From a bacterium (lineage in GTDB: Bacteria; Actinomycetota; Acidimicrobiia; Acidimicrobiales; CATQHL01): 23,436 bases of DNA. How positions within the stretch are numbered: the stretch's first letter is position 1; each line of letters opens with the position of its first letter. A model generated the notes under the pieces. The model worked only from the letters and a program-made list of their open reading frames with translations, had not been told where the DNA came from and searched no databases. The stretch spans positions 1 through 23,436 of the forward strand of contig JAPONU010000243.1 in assembly GCA_026713745.1 (NCBI GenBank), written 5' to 3'. The position numbers and the translations under genes were made by a program. Positions 7,757 through 14,991 of the stretch are shown here, one piece after another.

Positions 7757-8698
7757 GTGAACGACATACGCCAGGAGTGGTTGCAGAAGGACTACTACCG
7801 GGTTCTGGGGGTGTCTTCCGATGCCCCCCAGGACGAGATCACCAAGGCCTACCGCTCACTCGCCCGGCGGTTGCACCCCGACCGGAACCCCGACGATGCC
7901 CGCGCGGAGGAGCGGTTCAAGGAGGTGTCGGCTGCCTACGACGTGATCGGCGACGCCGACAAGCGCCAGCAGTACGACGAGATCCGCCGCCTCGCCGCAA
8001 GCGGGAACCCGTTCGGCGCCCCGGGGCCGGGAGGGTCACATTCGTTTCAGTTCTCCGGAGCCGACGGGCTCGGCGATCTACTGGCAGATCTGTTCGGCGG
8101 CGGCGGTGCCCCCTTCGGAGCGCCCGGCGGCGCCAACCGCCCACAGCGAGGTCCGGACCACCAGGCACAGATCTCCCTCTCGTTCTCCGAAGCGGTGAAC
8201 GGGGTGGCCAGGGAGGTCGGCTCGGGTCAACGATCCGACCGACCGACGACGAAGGTGCGGATACCGGCGGGCGTCGCCGACGGCCAGCGGATACGCCTGC
8301 GCGGCAAGGGCGGCGCCGGCGCGAACGGAGGGCCGCCGGGTGACCTGTTTGTGATCGTGCGCGCCGGCGAGCACCCGCTGTTCGGGCGCGACGGCGAGCA
8401 CCTCACCTTGACCGTCCCGGTGAGCTTCAGCGAGGCCGCCCTGGGAGCACGCATCGCGGTTCCAACCTTCGAGGGCGAGCCGGTCACGCTGCGCCTGCCG
8501 TCGGGTACCCGGTCGGGCCGGACCCTGCGTGTGCGCGGCCGCGGGGTGAAGACCGATCGCGGAACCGGTGACCTGCTGGTTACGGTGGACATCGTGGTGC
8601 CGAAGAAGCTCAACGCCGCCCAGCGCCGTGCCCTCGAGTCCTTCGACGAGGCCACCAAGGGCCCCTCGCTTCGCGCACACCTGGAAGTCACCTCTTGA
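7757..8698 (+). CDS. dnaJ: DnaJ-family co-chaperone without zinc finger
   Basis: This J-protein delivers clients to DnaK and triggers ATP hydrolysis. It is 313 aa. The J domain occupies about 1-75 with the catalytic LHPDRNP (HPD). A Gly/Phe-rich linker with DLLADLFGGG follows, then the two beta-barrel substrate domains (TKVRIPAGVADGQRIRLRGK and later VPVSFSEAALGARIAVPTFEG). The start GTG at 7757 was preferred because GGTGAGG lies just before it; an in-frame GTG at 7739 has no ribosome site. The N-terminus (EWLQKDYYRVLGV) resembles actinobacterial DnaJ1, which normally carries four CxxCxGxG repeats. Here they are absent: SLSFSEAVNGVAREV is joined by about ten residues directly to TKVRIPAGV. 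By architecture it is therefore CbpA-like. No hspR gene follows. Confidence 0.9.
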   Translation: MNDIRQEWLQKDYYRVLGVSSDAPQDEITKAYRSLARRLHPDRNPDDARAEERFKEVSAAYDVIGDADKRQQYDEIRRLAASGNPFGAPGPGGSHSFQFSGADGLGDLLADLFGGGGAPFGAPGGANRPQRGPDHQAQISLSFSEAVNGVAREVGSGQRSDRPTTKVRIPAGVADGQRIRLRGKGGAGANGGPPGDLFVIVRAGEHPLFGRDGEHLTLTVPVSFSEAALGARIAVPTFEGEPVTLRLPSGTRSGRTLRVRGRGVKTDRGTGDLLVTVDIVVPKKLNAAQRRALESFDEATKGPSLRAHLEVTS

Positions 8699-8792
8699 CG
8701 GCGCCGGCGACTTCTCGCTCACGTTGGCTGAGCGCGCCAACGGGTCGCGACCGTAGGCTGGTCCGGGTCTTTCGCTCACGAGGGAGGGTGTT

Positions 8793-10082
8793 TTGGGAGC
8801 AACCGTGGTGGTTGGCACCCAGTGGGGCGACGAGGGCAAGGGCAAGCTCACGGATCTGCTCGCGGCCAACATGGAGATGGTCGTGCGTTATCAGGGAGGG
8901 CACAACGCCGGGCACACCATCGTGGTCGGCGAGGAGTCCTTCGCTCTGCAACTCGTCCCTTCAGGGGTGCTCTACGAGCACATCACGCCGGTTATCGGCA
9001 ACGGCGTCGTTGTCGACCCGTTCGTGCTGGTCGACGAGTTGGCCATGCTCGAGGAGCGTGGGATAAGCACCCGACGGTTGCAGGTGTCCGGCAACGCCCA
9101 TCTCATCCTCCCCTATCACCAGCAGCTCGATGTCCTCAGCGAGCGCCGCCTGGGCTCCAACAAGCTGGGCACGACCAAGCGGGGCATCGGACCGGCCTAC
9201 GCCGACAAGGCCACGCGTATCGGCCTACGTGTGCAGGACCTCTTCGACGCCGGAATCTTCCGGAAGAAGCTGGAGGCGGCTCTGCGGGAGAAGAACCCGC
9301 TGCTGGCAAAGGTCTACAACCGGCTGGGCTACGACCCCGAGGTGCTCGCCGACAAGTACCTGCAGGAGATCCGCCCCGCTCTGGAGCCGTACGTGACCGA
9401 TACCGTTGCGACGGTGCACGAGGCCCTCGAAGCGGGCCGCGAGGTGCTCTTCGAAGGTGCCCAGGCCACGTTCTTGGACCTCGACCACGGCACGTACCCC
9501 TTCGTGACGTCGTCGAATCCCGTTGCAGGAGGAGCGTGTGTGGGGGCCGGTGTGGGGCCGCGGCACATCGAACGGGTCATCGGCATCACCAAGGCGTACA
9601 CCACGCGGGTGGGCTCGGGGCCGTTCCCCGCAGAGGTGCACGGTGCGGTGGCCGATCGGCTGGTGACCGACGGGGCCGAGTTCGGGACCAACACCGGCCG
9701 CCGCCGGCGCGTGGGTTGGCTCGACCTGGTGATGCTGCGCCACGCGATCCGCCTGAACTCGCTCTCGGAGTTGGCGATCACCAAGCTGGACGTCCTCGAC
9801 TCGCTGGAGGTCGTGAAGGTGTGCGTGGGATACGACATCGACGGCCGGCGCATCGAGCACATGCCGTACCACCAGTCCGACGTGCATCGAGCGTCTCCGG
9901 TGCTCGAGGAGTTTGCGGGGTGGCGCGTCCCCCTCGCCGCCGTCACTGCACCCGGGGACCTTCCCGCCGAAGCCGCCGGCTACCTTCGCTTCGTCGAGGA
10001 GCAGGTAGGTGTGCCGATAACGCTCGTCGGTGTCGGCCCGCGCCGCCGGCAACTCGTGCGACTGCCCCCGCCGTCGCCGTGA
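8793..10082 (+). CDS. purA: Adenylosuccinate synthetase
   Basis: This enzyme joins IMP and aspartate using GTP to make adenylosuccinate, the first committed step to AMP. The protein is 429 aa, the normal length. It shows the P-loop GDEGKGK, the NAGHT motif, VIGNGVVVDP, GTTKRGIGPAYADKA, the GAQATFLDLDHGTYPFVTSS block, the TGRRRRVGWLD loop and the base-binding TKLDVLD. The start is TTG at 8793, set by GGGAGGG at 8782-8788 four bases before it. It also gives the expected few residues ahead of VVVGTQWGDEGKGK. It ends in a GTGA overlap with purB. The gap to dnaJ is 94 bp, so it may have its own promoter, though none is convincing. Confidence 0.97.
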   Translation: MGATVVVGTQWGDEGKGKLTDLLAANMEMVVRYQGGHNAGHTIVVGEESFALQLVPSGVLYEHITPVIGNGVVVDPFVLVDELAMLEERGISTRRLQVSGNAHLILPYHQQLDVLSERRLGSNKLGTTKRGIGPAYADKATRIGLRVQDLFDAGIFRKKLEAALREKNPLLAKVYNRLGYDPEVLADKYLQEIRPALEPYVTDTVATVHEALEAGREVLFEGAQATFLDLDHGTYPFVTSSNPVAGGACVGAGVGPRHIERVIGITKAYTTRVGSGPFPAEVHGAVADRLVTDGAEFGTNTGRRRRVGWLDLVMLRHAIRLNSLSELAITKLDVLDSLEVVKVCVGYDIDGRRIEHMPYHQSDVHRASPVLEEFAGWRVPLAAVTAPGDLPAEAAGYLRFVEEQVGVPITLVGVGPRRRQLVRLPPPSP

Positions 10083-11491
10083 CAATCCCGAACCTGCTGG
10101 CCGAGCGGTACGCCGGCGCGGAGATGCGCGCCATCTGGTCGCCGCACGAGAAGATCCGCCGGGAACGAGAGTTCTGGGTGGCCGTCCTCGAGGCGCAGAT
10201 CGAGTTGGGCGTGGAGGTTCCCTCCGAAGCCCCTGGCGCGTACCGGGCGGTCATCGATGACATCGACACGGAATCCATCGCCCGCCGGGAACGCCGGCTG
10301 CGCCACGATGTGATGGCCCGGCTGGAGGAGTTCTGCGCGCTGGCGGGCTGCGAATACCTCCATTGGGGGCTCACCTCCCGCGACGTCACCGAAAACGTCG
10401 AGCAGACGCAGATCCGCGATGCAATGCGTCTCGTATTGACCAAGGCGGTCGCTGCTGCTGATGCGGTGGCGCGGCGCGCTGCTGACTTGGCCGCGATGCC
10501 GGTCGTGGCGCGCACCCACAACGTTCCGGCACAGGTCACGACATTCGGGCGCCGCTTCGCCACCGCGGGCGAGGAGTTGATCAGGACAGTTCGTCGCCTC
10601 GAGGCGCTTCTGGAGGATTACCCGTTACGCGGCTTGAAGGGCGCTGTGGGCACCCAGGTGGACCTCTTGGCACTCTTCGGCGGCGACTCCTCGAAGGTGG
10701 AGGCGCTCGAAGCGGCACTGGCCGAGCGGCTCGGATTCACCGGAGGACTGAGTGCGGTGGGTCAGGTGTATCCCCGATCTCTGGACTTCGAGGTTGTCTC
10801 GTGCCTGTTCGGGATCGCCACCGGGCCGGCCAACTTGGCGACGACGATCCGTCTCATGGCCGGCCAGGAACTCGTGACTGAAGGGTTCGGAGCCGGGCAG
10901 GTGGGATCGTCCGCCATGCCGCACAAGACCAATGCCCGTTCCTGTGAACGCATCTGTGGCCTCGCCTCGGTGTTGCGTGGCCACGTCACCATTGCCGCCG
11001 ACCTAGCGGGCACGCAGTGGAACGAAGGCGACGTCAGCTGCTCGGTTGTACGCAGGATCACGCTGCCGGACGCGTGTTTCGCAATCGACGGGCTCCTGGA
11101 GACCTTCCTCACGGTGATGCAAGAAATGCAGCCATTCCCCGATGTGGCCGCCGAGGAGTTGCGCGGTCGGGCGCCACTCTTGGCAACTTCAGCTCTGCTC
11201 GTCGCCGCTGCCGATGCAGGAGCCGATCGCTCCAAGGCGCATGCGGTGCTGCAGCGTCACAGTGCGGCCGCCATAGCTGCACAGCGAGCCGGTCGGTCGT
11301 ACGATCTTGTGGCGGCTCTTGCTGCCGACGAAGACTTTCCCCTGACAGAAGAAGGCGTCGCGGAGGTGGTGGCTGAAGCTGTCAAGCCCGGACGAGCCGA
11401 AGCCCAAGTGGCTGCGTTCGTCGCGGCGGCGGCCGAACTGGTGGACTGCTACCCCTCAGCGAGAGAGGTCGCTCCGGAACCGCTCCTCTGA
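10079..11491 (+). CDS. purB: Adenylosuccinate lyase
   Basis: This enzyme splits adenylosuccinate to AMP and fumarate, and SAICAR to AICAR, in purine synthesis. The protein is 470 aa. The start is GTG at 10079, overlapping the purA stop by 4 bp. It gives MTIPNLLAERYAGAEMRAIW, a normal PurB N-terminus; the frame is open far upstream, but that is only the shadow of purA. It contains HWGLTSRDVTENVEQTQ with the substrate-binding histidine region. It also contains the fumarase/aspartase-superfamily signature GSSAMPHKTNARSCERICG, whose serine-bearing loop is catalytic. It is coupled to purA, whose product is its substrate. No ribosome site is visible, which fits translational coupling. Confidence 0.96.
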   Translation: MTIPNLLAERYAGAEMRAIWSPHEKIRREREFWVAVLEAQIELGVEVPSEAPGAYRAVIDDIDTESIARRERRLRHDVMARLEEFCALAGCEYLHWGLTSRDVTENVEQTQIRDAMRLVLTKAVAAADAVARRAADLAAMPVVARTHNVPAQVTTFGRRFATAGEELIRTVRRLEALLEDYPLRGLKGAVGTQVDLLALFGGDSSKVEALEAALAERLGFTGGLSAVGQVYPRSLDFEVVSCLFGIATGPANLATTIRLMAGQELVTEGFGAGQVGSSAMPHKTNARSCERICGLASVLRGHVTIAADLAGTQWNEGDVSCSVVRRITLPDACFAIDGLLETFLTVMQEMQPFPDVAAEELRGRAPLLATSALLVAAADAGADRSKAHAVLQRHSAAAIAAQRAGRSYDLVAALAADEDFPLTEEGVAEVVAEAVKPGRAEAQVAAFVAAAAELVDCYPSAREVAPEPLL

Positions 11492-11518
11492 GAGCGGCCC
11501 CTGGTCGCGGACGCGACC
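11480..11518. terminator. Paired hairpins between convergent purB and the 139-aa gene
   Basis: Two small GC hairpins lie at the junction of convergent genes. CCGCTC/GAGCGG occupies 11480-11497 (6 bp, 6-nt loop) and overlaps the purB stop. GGTCGC/GCGACC occupies 11503-11518 (6 bp, 4-nt loop). There is no T run, so they could act as a two-way terminator or simply be structured spacers. Confidence 0.45.
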
Positions 11519-11519
11519 C

Positions 11520-11939
11520 TCAGCGAACGCCGGCCGAGTGAAGGACCTTCGGGGGGACGCCGACCTCGCGCCACGCCTGATAGGAGATGCCCTTGCGCTC
11601 GCTGTAGGAGGCGGCAACGTCGACGAAAGCACTTTCGAGTTCGTTGATGTCAACGTTCTGCTCAGCGGCTTCAACGGCCCTCTGCAGGTCGATTCGCTCC
11701 TGAATCAGGTGGAGTCGCCCCACAGAATCTGCTGATTCCAATTCCTGTTCCACAGCCGCCAGCCTCTTCTGAAGCGTTTCCTTGGATCGGCGCCGTCCTC
11801 CGGACTTCCTTACCCCATCGAGCGCCTCGAGATACTGGCGCACGACACGCGTCTCGGTTCGCCCTTGGATCATCGCCGCCTTGTGCTCAGGGGTGACCTC
11901 TCGGGACTTTCGTTCAGCGCCTTCACCGCTCTGACTCAT
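11520..11939 (-). CDS. Small charged helical protein of unknown function
   Basis: The protein is 139 aa. The ATG at 11939-11937 has a strong AAGGAG ribosome site, and base composition fits a real gene. The N-terminal 30 residues are charged and lead into a basic patch (RKSGGRRRSKETLQKRL, about 45-61). A Glu/Leu/Arg-rich helical segment follows (VEQELESADSVGRLHLIQER), with two helices likely to pair. The C-terminal block SERKGISYQAWREVGVPPKVL looks like a compact DNA- or protein-binding helix pair. I recall similar 'KGISYxAWREVGVP' proteins in many actinobacteria, but I know no assigned role. Basic patch plus helices would suit a nucleic-acid or chromatin-associated protein; this is inference only. 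Confidence 0.85.
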   Translation of the reverse strand: MSQSGEGAERKSREVTPEHKAAMIQGRTETRVVRQYLEALDGVRKSGGRRRSKETLQKRLAAVEQELESADSVGRLHLIQERIDLQRAVEAAEQNVDINELESAFVDVAASYSERKGISYQAWREVGVPPKVLHSAGVR

Positions 11940-12103
11940 ACCAACTGCTCCTTTCGGCCGTTTGCCTCATCAATGGACAGACTATTTCAGGTGAGTGGAG
12001 TCTAGCCTGATTCTGTCTATTCGAACCAGGCCGCTCTTGCAGCTGAACAAATCGATCACTGCAAGAGTTCTCGCACGGAGTCACCTCTTTACGTTAGTAC
12101 GCA

Positions 12104-12119
12104 ACTATTGGACTATTGG
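12104..12119. repeat. Tandem 8-bp direct repeat in the pyrE promoter
   Basis: ACTATTGG occurs twice back to back (12104-12111 and 12112-12119), overlapping the possible -35 elements of pyrE. It may be a short binding site for a regulator, or chance. Confidence 0.6.
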
Positions 12120-12145
12120 TATCGCCAACTTGTATACGCTAGGTT
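12116..12145 (+). promoter_or_regulatory. Candidate leaderless promoter of pyrE
   Basis: TTGGTA at 12116-12121, an 18-bp spacer and TAGGTT at 12140-12145 place the expected start of transcription at 12152, exactly the G of the pyrE GTG codon. A second reading is TTGGAC 12108-12113 with TATACG 12133-12138 (19-bp spacer), giving a leader of about seven bases. In either case there is no room for a ribosome site, consistent with leaderless translation, which is common in actinobacteria. Confidence 0.5.
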
Positions 12146-12151
12146 CGCATT

Positions 12152-12718
12152 GTGGCTCAGCCCTCTCTACATCTGTTGAAGCAACATCTGTTGGAGCACT
12201 CGATCCGCACGGGCGACTTTGTGTTGAAGTCCGGGAGGCGCAGCGGCTGGTTCTGTGACGCCAAGCAGACTGCTTGCCGAGCGGACGGCGTTCTGCTCGT
12301 CGCCGACGCTGTGCTGGACGTGATGCCGTCCGACGTCGATGCCATCGGCGGGCTCGCTGCAGGTGCGGACCCCGTTGCCTTCGGGGTTGCGGGCGTCGCC
12401 GCCACCCGGGGGCGATCGCTTCGTGCCTTCAGCATCCGCAAGGAGGCGAAGGACCATGGGGTGCAAGGGCGTCTGGCGGGCGCGCTCGAGGCCGGCGACC
12501 GGGTGCTCATCGTCGAAGACACCGTCACGAGAGGCCGATCACCACTGGAGGCGGCGCGGGTGGTCCGTGCTCTCGGCGCCGAGCCGGTGATGATCCTGGC
12601 GGTCGTCGACAGGGGAGGTACGTGCGCCGCCGCGGCGGCTGCCGAAGGGCTGGCCTTCCGGGCGTTGGTGACGGCGCCGGACCTCGGCTTCAGCTACGAG
12701 GCCGCCGGGGCGACCTAG
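12152..12718 (+). CDS. pyrE: Orotate phosphoribosyltransferase
   Basis: This enzyme transfers ribose-phosphate from PRPP to orotate, giving OMP in pyrimidine synthesis. The protein is 188 aa, a normal length, starting at GTG 12152. Motifs include FVLKSGRRSGWFCDAKQTA near the N-terminus, GGLAAGADPVA, the catalytic-loop region FSIRKEAKDHGVQG and the PRPP-binding loop VLIVEDTVTRGRSPLEAA. The gene stands alone, without other pyrimidine genes beside it. It has no ribosome site and appears leaderless. The PRPP loop reads TVTRGRS where T-T-G-G-S is more common, a mild deviation. Other type-I phosphoribosyltransferases are possible, but RKEAKDHG argues for PyrE. Confidence 0.88.
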   Translation: MAQPSLHLLKQHLLEHSIRTGDFVLKSGRRSGWFCDAKQTACRADGVLLVADAVLDVMPSDVDAIGGLAAGADPVAFGVAGVAATRGRSLRAFSIRKEAKDHGVQGRLAGALEAGDRVLIVEDTVTRGRSPLEAARVVRALGAEPVMILAVVDRGGTCAAAAAAEGLAFRALVTAPDLGFSYEAAGAT

Positions 12719-12720
12719 TC

Positions 12721-12751
12721 CCCGGGAGGGACCAATGCCACCGGTCCCGGG
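12721..12751. terminator. Hairpin between pyrE and the tRNA cluster
   Basis: CCCGGGA at 12721-12727 pairs with TCCCGGG at 12745-12751. An alternative pairing is GGGACC 12728-12733 with GGTCCC 12743-12748. It sits two bases past the pyrE stop and 23 bases past the end of the convergent tRNA-Phe gene. It could end transcription from both sides, though there is no T run. Confidence 0.45.
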
Positions 12752-12774
12752 CCGACCGGCGGGCACGATCTGCG

Positions 12775-12847
12775 TGGTCGGGCCCGGCATCGATCCGGGG
12801 ACCTTCCGCTTTTCAGGCGGACGCTCTGCCGACTGAGCTACCCGACC
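12775..12847 (-). tRNA. tRNA-Phe (anticodon GAA)
   Basis: This is a 73-nt cloverleaf with a 7-bp acceptor (GGTCGGG/CCCGACC), D stem GCTC/GAGC, anticodon stem TCCGC/GCGGA around CTGAAAA, 5-nt variable loop AGGTC and T stem CCCGG/CCGGG. The discriminator is A and CCA is not encoded. The T loop reads ATCGATG instead of the usual TTCGANY, with A at position 54 and G at position 60, which is unusual. Confidence 0.88.
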
Positions 12848-12851
12848 GGGG

Positions 12852-12926
12852 CGGTCCTGACGGGATTTGAACCCGCGACCTCCGCCTTGACAGGGCGGCG
12901 TGCACTCCAAGCTGCACTACAGGACC
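12852..12926 (-). tRNA. tRNA-Asp (anticodon GTC)
   Basis: This is a 75-nt cloverleaf with acceptor GGTCCTG/CAGGACC, D stem GTGC/GCAC, anticodon stem CCGCC/GGCGG around CTGTCAA, and T arm GCGGG-TTCAAAT-CCCGT. The discriminator is G, as expected for Asp. CCA is not encoded. Only four bases separate it from tRNA-Phe downstream. Confidence 0.96.
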
Positions 12927-12999
12927 AGCGAAGCCCGAATTCTATCCGCGGCGGCCCCGGAGCGTCGCGAGGGACCGATGCGGCGGCACGGGCCGGCGG

Positions 13000-13072
13000 C
13001 ACCCCCAACGGGATTCGAACCCGTGTTACCGCCTTGAAAGGGCGGCGTCCTAGGCCGCTGGACGATGGGGGC
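13000..13072 (-). tRNA. tRNA-Glu (anticodon TTC)
   Basis: This is a 73-nt cloverleaf with acceptor GCCCCCA/TGGGGGT (G1-U72 wobble, typical of tRNA-Glu), D stem GTCC/GGAC, anticodon stem CCGCC/GGCGG around CTTTCAA, and T arm ACGGG-TTCGAAT-CCCGT. CCA is not encoded. It is first in the Glu-Asp-Phe transcript and starts 13 bases after the ctaA stop codon. Confidence 0.96.
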
Positions 13073-13082
13073 AGGACGGCGC

Positions 13083-13114
13083 ATCCTACCGGGCGCGAAC
13101 CTCGTGCACGGCAA
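13083..13114 (-). promoter_or_regulatory. Candidate promoter of the tRNA cluster, overlapping the ctaA stop
   Basis: On the minus strand TAGGAT (13088-13083) is a good -10 element. It would start transcription near 13076, four bases before tRNA-Glu. Its TAG is the ctaA stop codon itself. The best -35 is TTGCCG (13114-13109) with a long 20-bp spacer, so the assignment is tentative; read-through from ctaA is the alternative. Confidence 0.4.
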
Positions 13115-14018
13115 GATGGAGCCGCAGCACGACCGTCCAAAGGGCGGCCGCACCGGCGATATGGATACCCACGAGCAACACCGGCACGCCGGTGAAGTAC
13201 TGCAAATAGCCGACGGCGGCCTGCCCGCCGATGACCAGCACAACCAATCGGGCAGCGGTGGCATGGGGCGCCGGGCGGTGCCCCTGGCGTCGGCGACGGA
13301 ACGAACCCCGCTCGGCCCCGACCCACAGTCCCAGCGCCACCGCCGCGCAAAGCACCATTGCGCCGCCGTGCAGCCGGGCCAGGGACGGAATGTCGAATTG
13401 CAGCCGCTCGACGTCGGCGTCACCGCCGTGCGGGCCCGCCCCGGTGAGCAACGTGCCACTCACGATGGCGAGGACGGCGAGCACCACGAGCAGGCGCGTC
13501 AGATTCCGTGCCGTGCGGGCCGCTGCGGTGCCGGGGGTTCGAGCGCCGAACTCCTCGGACTCCTCGGGCCGGCCGGCACGATGATGCAGAACGACCGCAT
13601 TGGCCACCAACACCATGGACAGCAAGAAGTGGGCGATCACCAACCAGGGGGAGAGGTGGTACCACACAACCAGCCCGCCGAGGATCACCTGACCCGCCAC
13701 GCCGGCCACAAGTCCGAACGCCAGCACGATCAGGTCTCGCCGCCGGGGTCGCCGCAGCAGTGCACCGAGCACGGCGAGCGCAACTGCCAGCGACACGACG
13801 CCGGTGATGGCCCTGTTGACGAACTCCACCATGGCGTGGTACTCGACGTCGGGAACGAACTGGTTCTCCTCGCAGGTTGGCCAGTCCGAGCAGCCCAGCC
13901 CGGAGCCGGTCAGGCGCACGGCACCACCGGTGATGATGATGAAGATCAGTGCCACGAGGGCCAGCATGGTGATCCGGCGGTAGGTGGCCGCGCTGATTCC
14001 GTTCCGCCGGAGCGACAT
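13086..14018 (-). CDS. ctaA: Heme A synthase (CtaA/COX15)
   Basis: This membrane enzyme oxidises the methyl group of heme O to make heme A for aa3-type oxidases. The protein is 310 aa, polytopic, with about eight hydrophobic segments. Visible features are GSGLGCSDWPTC with the paired Cys43 and Cys49, HAMVEFVNR with Glu65, SPWLVIAHFLLSM with His130, LARLHGG with His217 and VGIHIAG with His286; GAGPHGGD lies between the two halves. The first heme-ligand position of B. subtilis CtaA (ExxHR) reads EFVNR here. From memory this is usual in actinobacterial CtaA, so I do not treat it as a defect. It is divergent from ctaB (97 bp apart), matching the known ctaA / ctaB arrangement. Confidence 0.94.
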   Translation of the reverse strand: MSLRRNGISAATYRRITMLALVALIFIIITGGAVRLTGSGLGCSDWPTCEENQFVPDVEYHAMVEFVNRAITGVVSLAVALAVLGALLRRPRRRDLIVLAFGLVAGVAGQVILGGLVVWYHLSPWLVIAHFLLSMVLVANAVVLHHRAGRPEESEEFGARTPGTAAARTARNLTRLLVVLAVLAIVSGTLLTGAGPHGGDADVERLQFDIPSLARLHGGAMVLCAAVALGLWVGAERGSFRRRRQGHRPAPHATAARLVVLVIGGQAAVGYLQYFTGVPVLLVGIHIAGAAALWTVVLRLHLAVHEVRAR

Positions 14019-14102
14019 CGGCGGTCAGCCTAGGAGCCGGCCACTCCGGCTCCCGCAGGGAACAGCGGCGCCGCGATCGGAGTATTGAACACGCGGGTCT
14101 CG

Positions 14103-14108
14103 TACGCT
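14103..14108 (+). promoter_or_regulatory. Candidate -10 element of ctaB, near-leaderless
   Basis: TACGCT fits TANNNT and would start transcription one base before the ctaB ATG at 14116. No ribosome site precedes that ATG, which fits leaderless translation. No good -35 is seen at the normal spacing. The divergent ctaA promoter must also lie in 14019-14115. Confidence 0.4.
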
Positions 14109-14115
14109 TGCGCCG

Positions 14116-14991
14116 ATGCCTGCGACGAAAGCCCGGGCGACGGTCGCGTCGTACGTGGCGCTGACCAAACCGCGCATCATCGAGTTGCTGCTCGTGACGA
14201 CGGTTCCCACCATGATCGTTGCCCAGCGAGGTCTGCCTCCGGTGTGGCTCATGGCCGCGGTCATCGCCGGCGGTGCGCTCGCCGCCGGCGGAGCCAACGC
14301 GCTCAACATGGTCATCGACCGCGACATCGACAGCATCATGCAGCGCACCCGGGACCGGCCCCTGGTGACGGGCCGGATCAGCCCCCGGAACGCCTTGGTG
14401 TTCGCGATCCTCCTGGAGGTCGCGGCGTTCATCTGGCTCTGGCTGTTGGTGAATCTGCTCAGCGCGGCCCTGGCGGTGAGCGCCACGCTGTTCTACGTGT
14501 TCGTGTACAGCCTCTGGCTGAAGCGGCGGTCCGAGCGCAACATCGTCATCGGCGGAGCCGCCGGAGCGGTCCCCGTACTCGTGGGGTGGACGGCCGTGAC
14601 GGGCCGGCTGGACTGGGCGCCGCTGCTGCTGTTCGCGGTGATCTTCTATTGGACACCCCCCCACTTCTGGGCGCTGGCTGTGCGGTACCGCGACGACTAC
14701 GCACAGGTTGGGGTGCCGATGCTGCCTGCGGTCCGCTCGATCCGGACCGTGGCAGTGCGCATCATCGCTTACACCGTGGTTCTCTGGGTCACGAGCATCG
14801 CCTTCGGGTTCGTGGCCGAACTGGGCGCGCTGTACCTCGCCACCGCCCTCGTGGCCGGCATTGTCTTCGTGGCCCTGGGAATCCGGCTGCTTCGCCATGG
14901 CACACCGCAGGTGGCGATGCGCCTGTTCAACTGGTCCATCACCTATGTCGTGGTGCTGTTCGGCGCGATGGCCCTCGATCAGCTCGTCTGA
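14116..14991 (+). CDS. ctaB: Heme O synthase (protoheme IX farnesyltransferase, CtaB/COX10)
   Basis: This integral membrane UbiA-family prenyltransferase adds farnesyl to heme B, making heme O, the substrate of CtaA. The protein is 291 aa, a normal length. The first Asp-rich motif is NMVIDRDIDSIMQRTRDRP (Asn64, Asp68, Asp72) and the second region reads RYRDDYAQVGVPMLP. FYWTPPHFWALA is the family hallmark between them. Eight or nine hydrophobic segments follow the basic N-terminus. Together with ctaA it supplies heme A to the oxidase encoded downstream. The next gene begins 183 bp later. Confidence 0.96.
   Translation: MPATKARATVASYVALTKPRIIELLLVTTVPTMIVAQRGLPPVWLMAAVIAGGALAAGGANALNMVIDRDIDSIMQRTRDRPLVTGRISPRNALVFAILLEVAAFIWLWLLVNLLSAALAVSATLFYVFVYSLWLKRRSERNIVIGGAAGAVPVLVGWTAVTGRLDWAPLLLFAVIFYWTPPHFWALAVRYRDDYAQVGVPMLPAVRSIRTVAVRIIAYTVVLWVTSIAFGFVAELGALYLATALVAGIVFVALGIRLLRHGTPQVAMRLFNWSITYVVVLFGAMALDQLV

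Larger units (their letters stand above)
11940..12151. promoter_or_regulatory. AT-richer divergent control region
   Basis: This 212-bp gap is clearly richer in A and T than the flanking genes. It separates the 139-aa gene (leftward) from pyrE (rightward). It holds the ribosome site of the former, a pyrE promoter candidate and an 8-bp tandem repeat. It also holds an imperfect inverted repeat: GACAG 11976-11980 and TCAGG 11987-11991 against CCTGA 12006-12010 and CTGTC 12013-12017. No gene is seen. Confidence 0.6.

Noticed and set aside
8822..10078. Upstream extension of the purB frame (889 codons in all)
   Set aside because: It is a shadow of purA in another frame. The GTG at 10079 gives a standard PurB N-terminus.
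13146..13154. Asn instead of His in the first heme-ligand motif of CtaA as an inactivating change
   Set aside because: From memory, EFxNR at this place is usual in actinobacterial CtaA. The other three histidines are present, so the enzyme is probably active.
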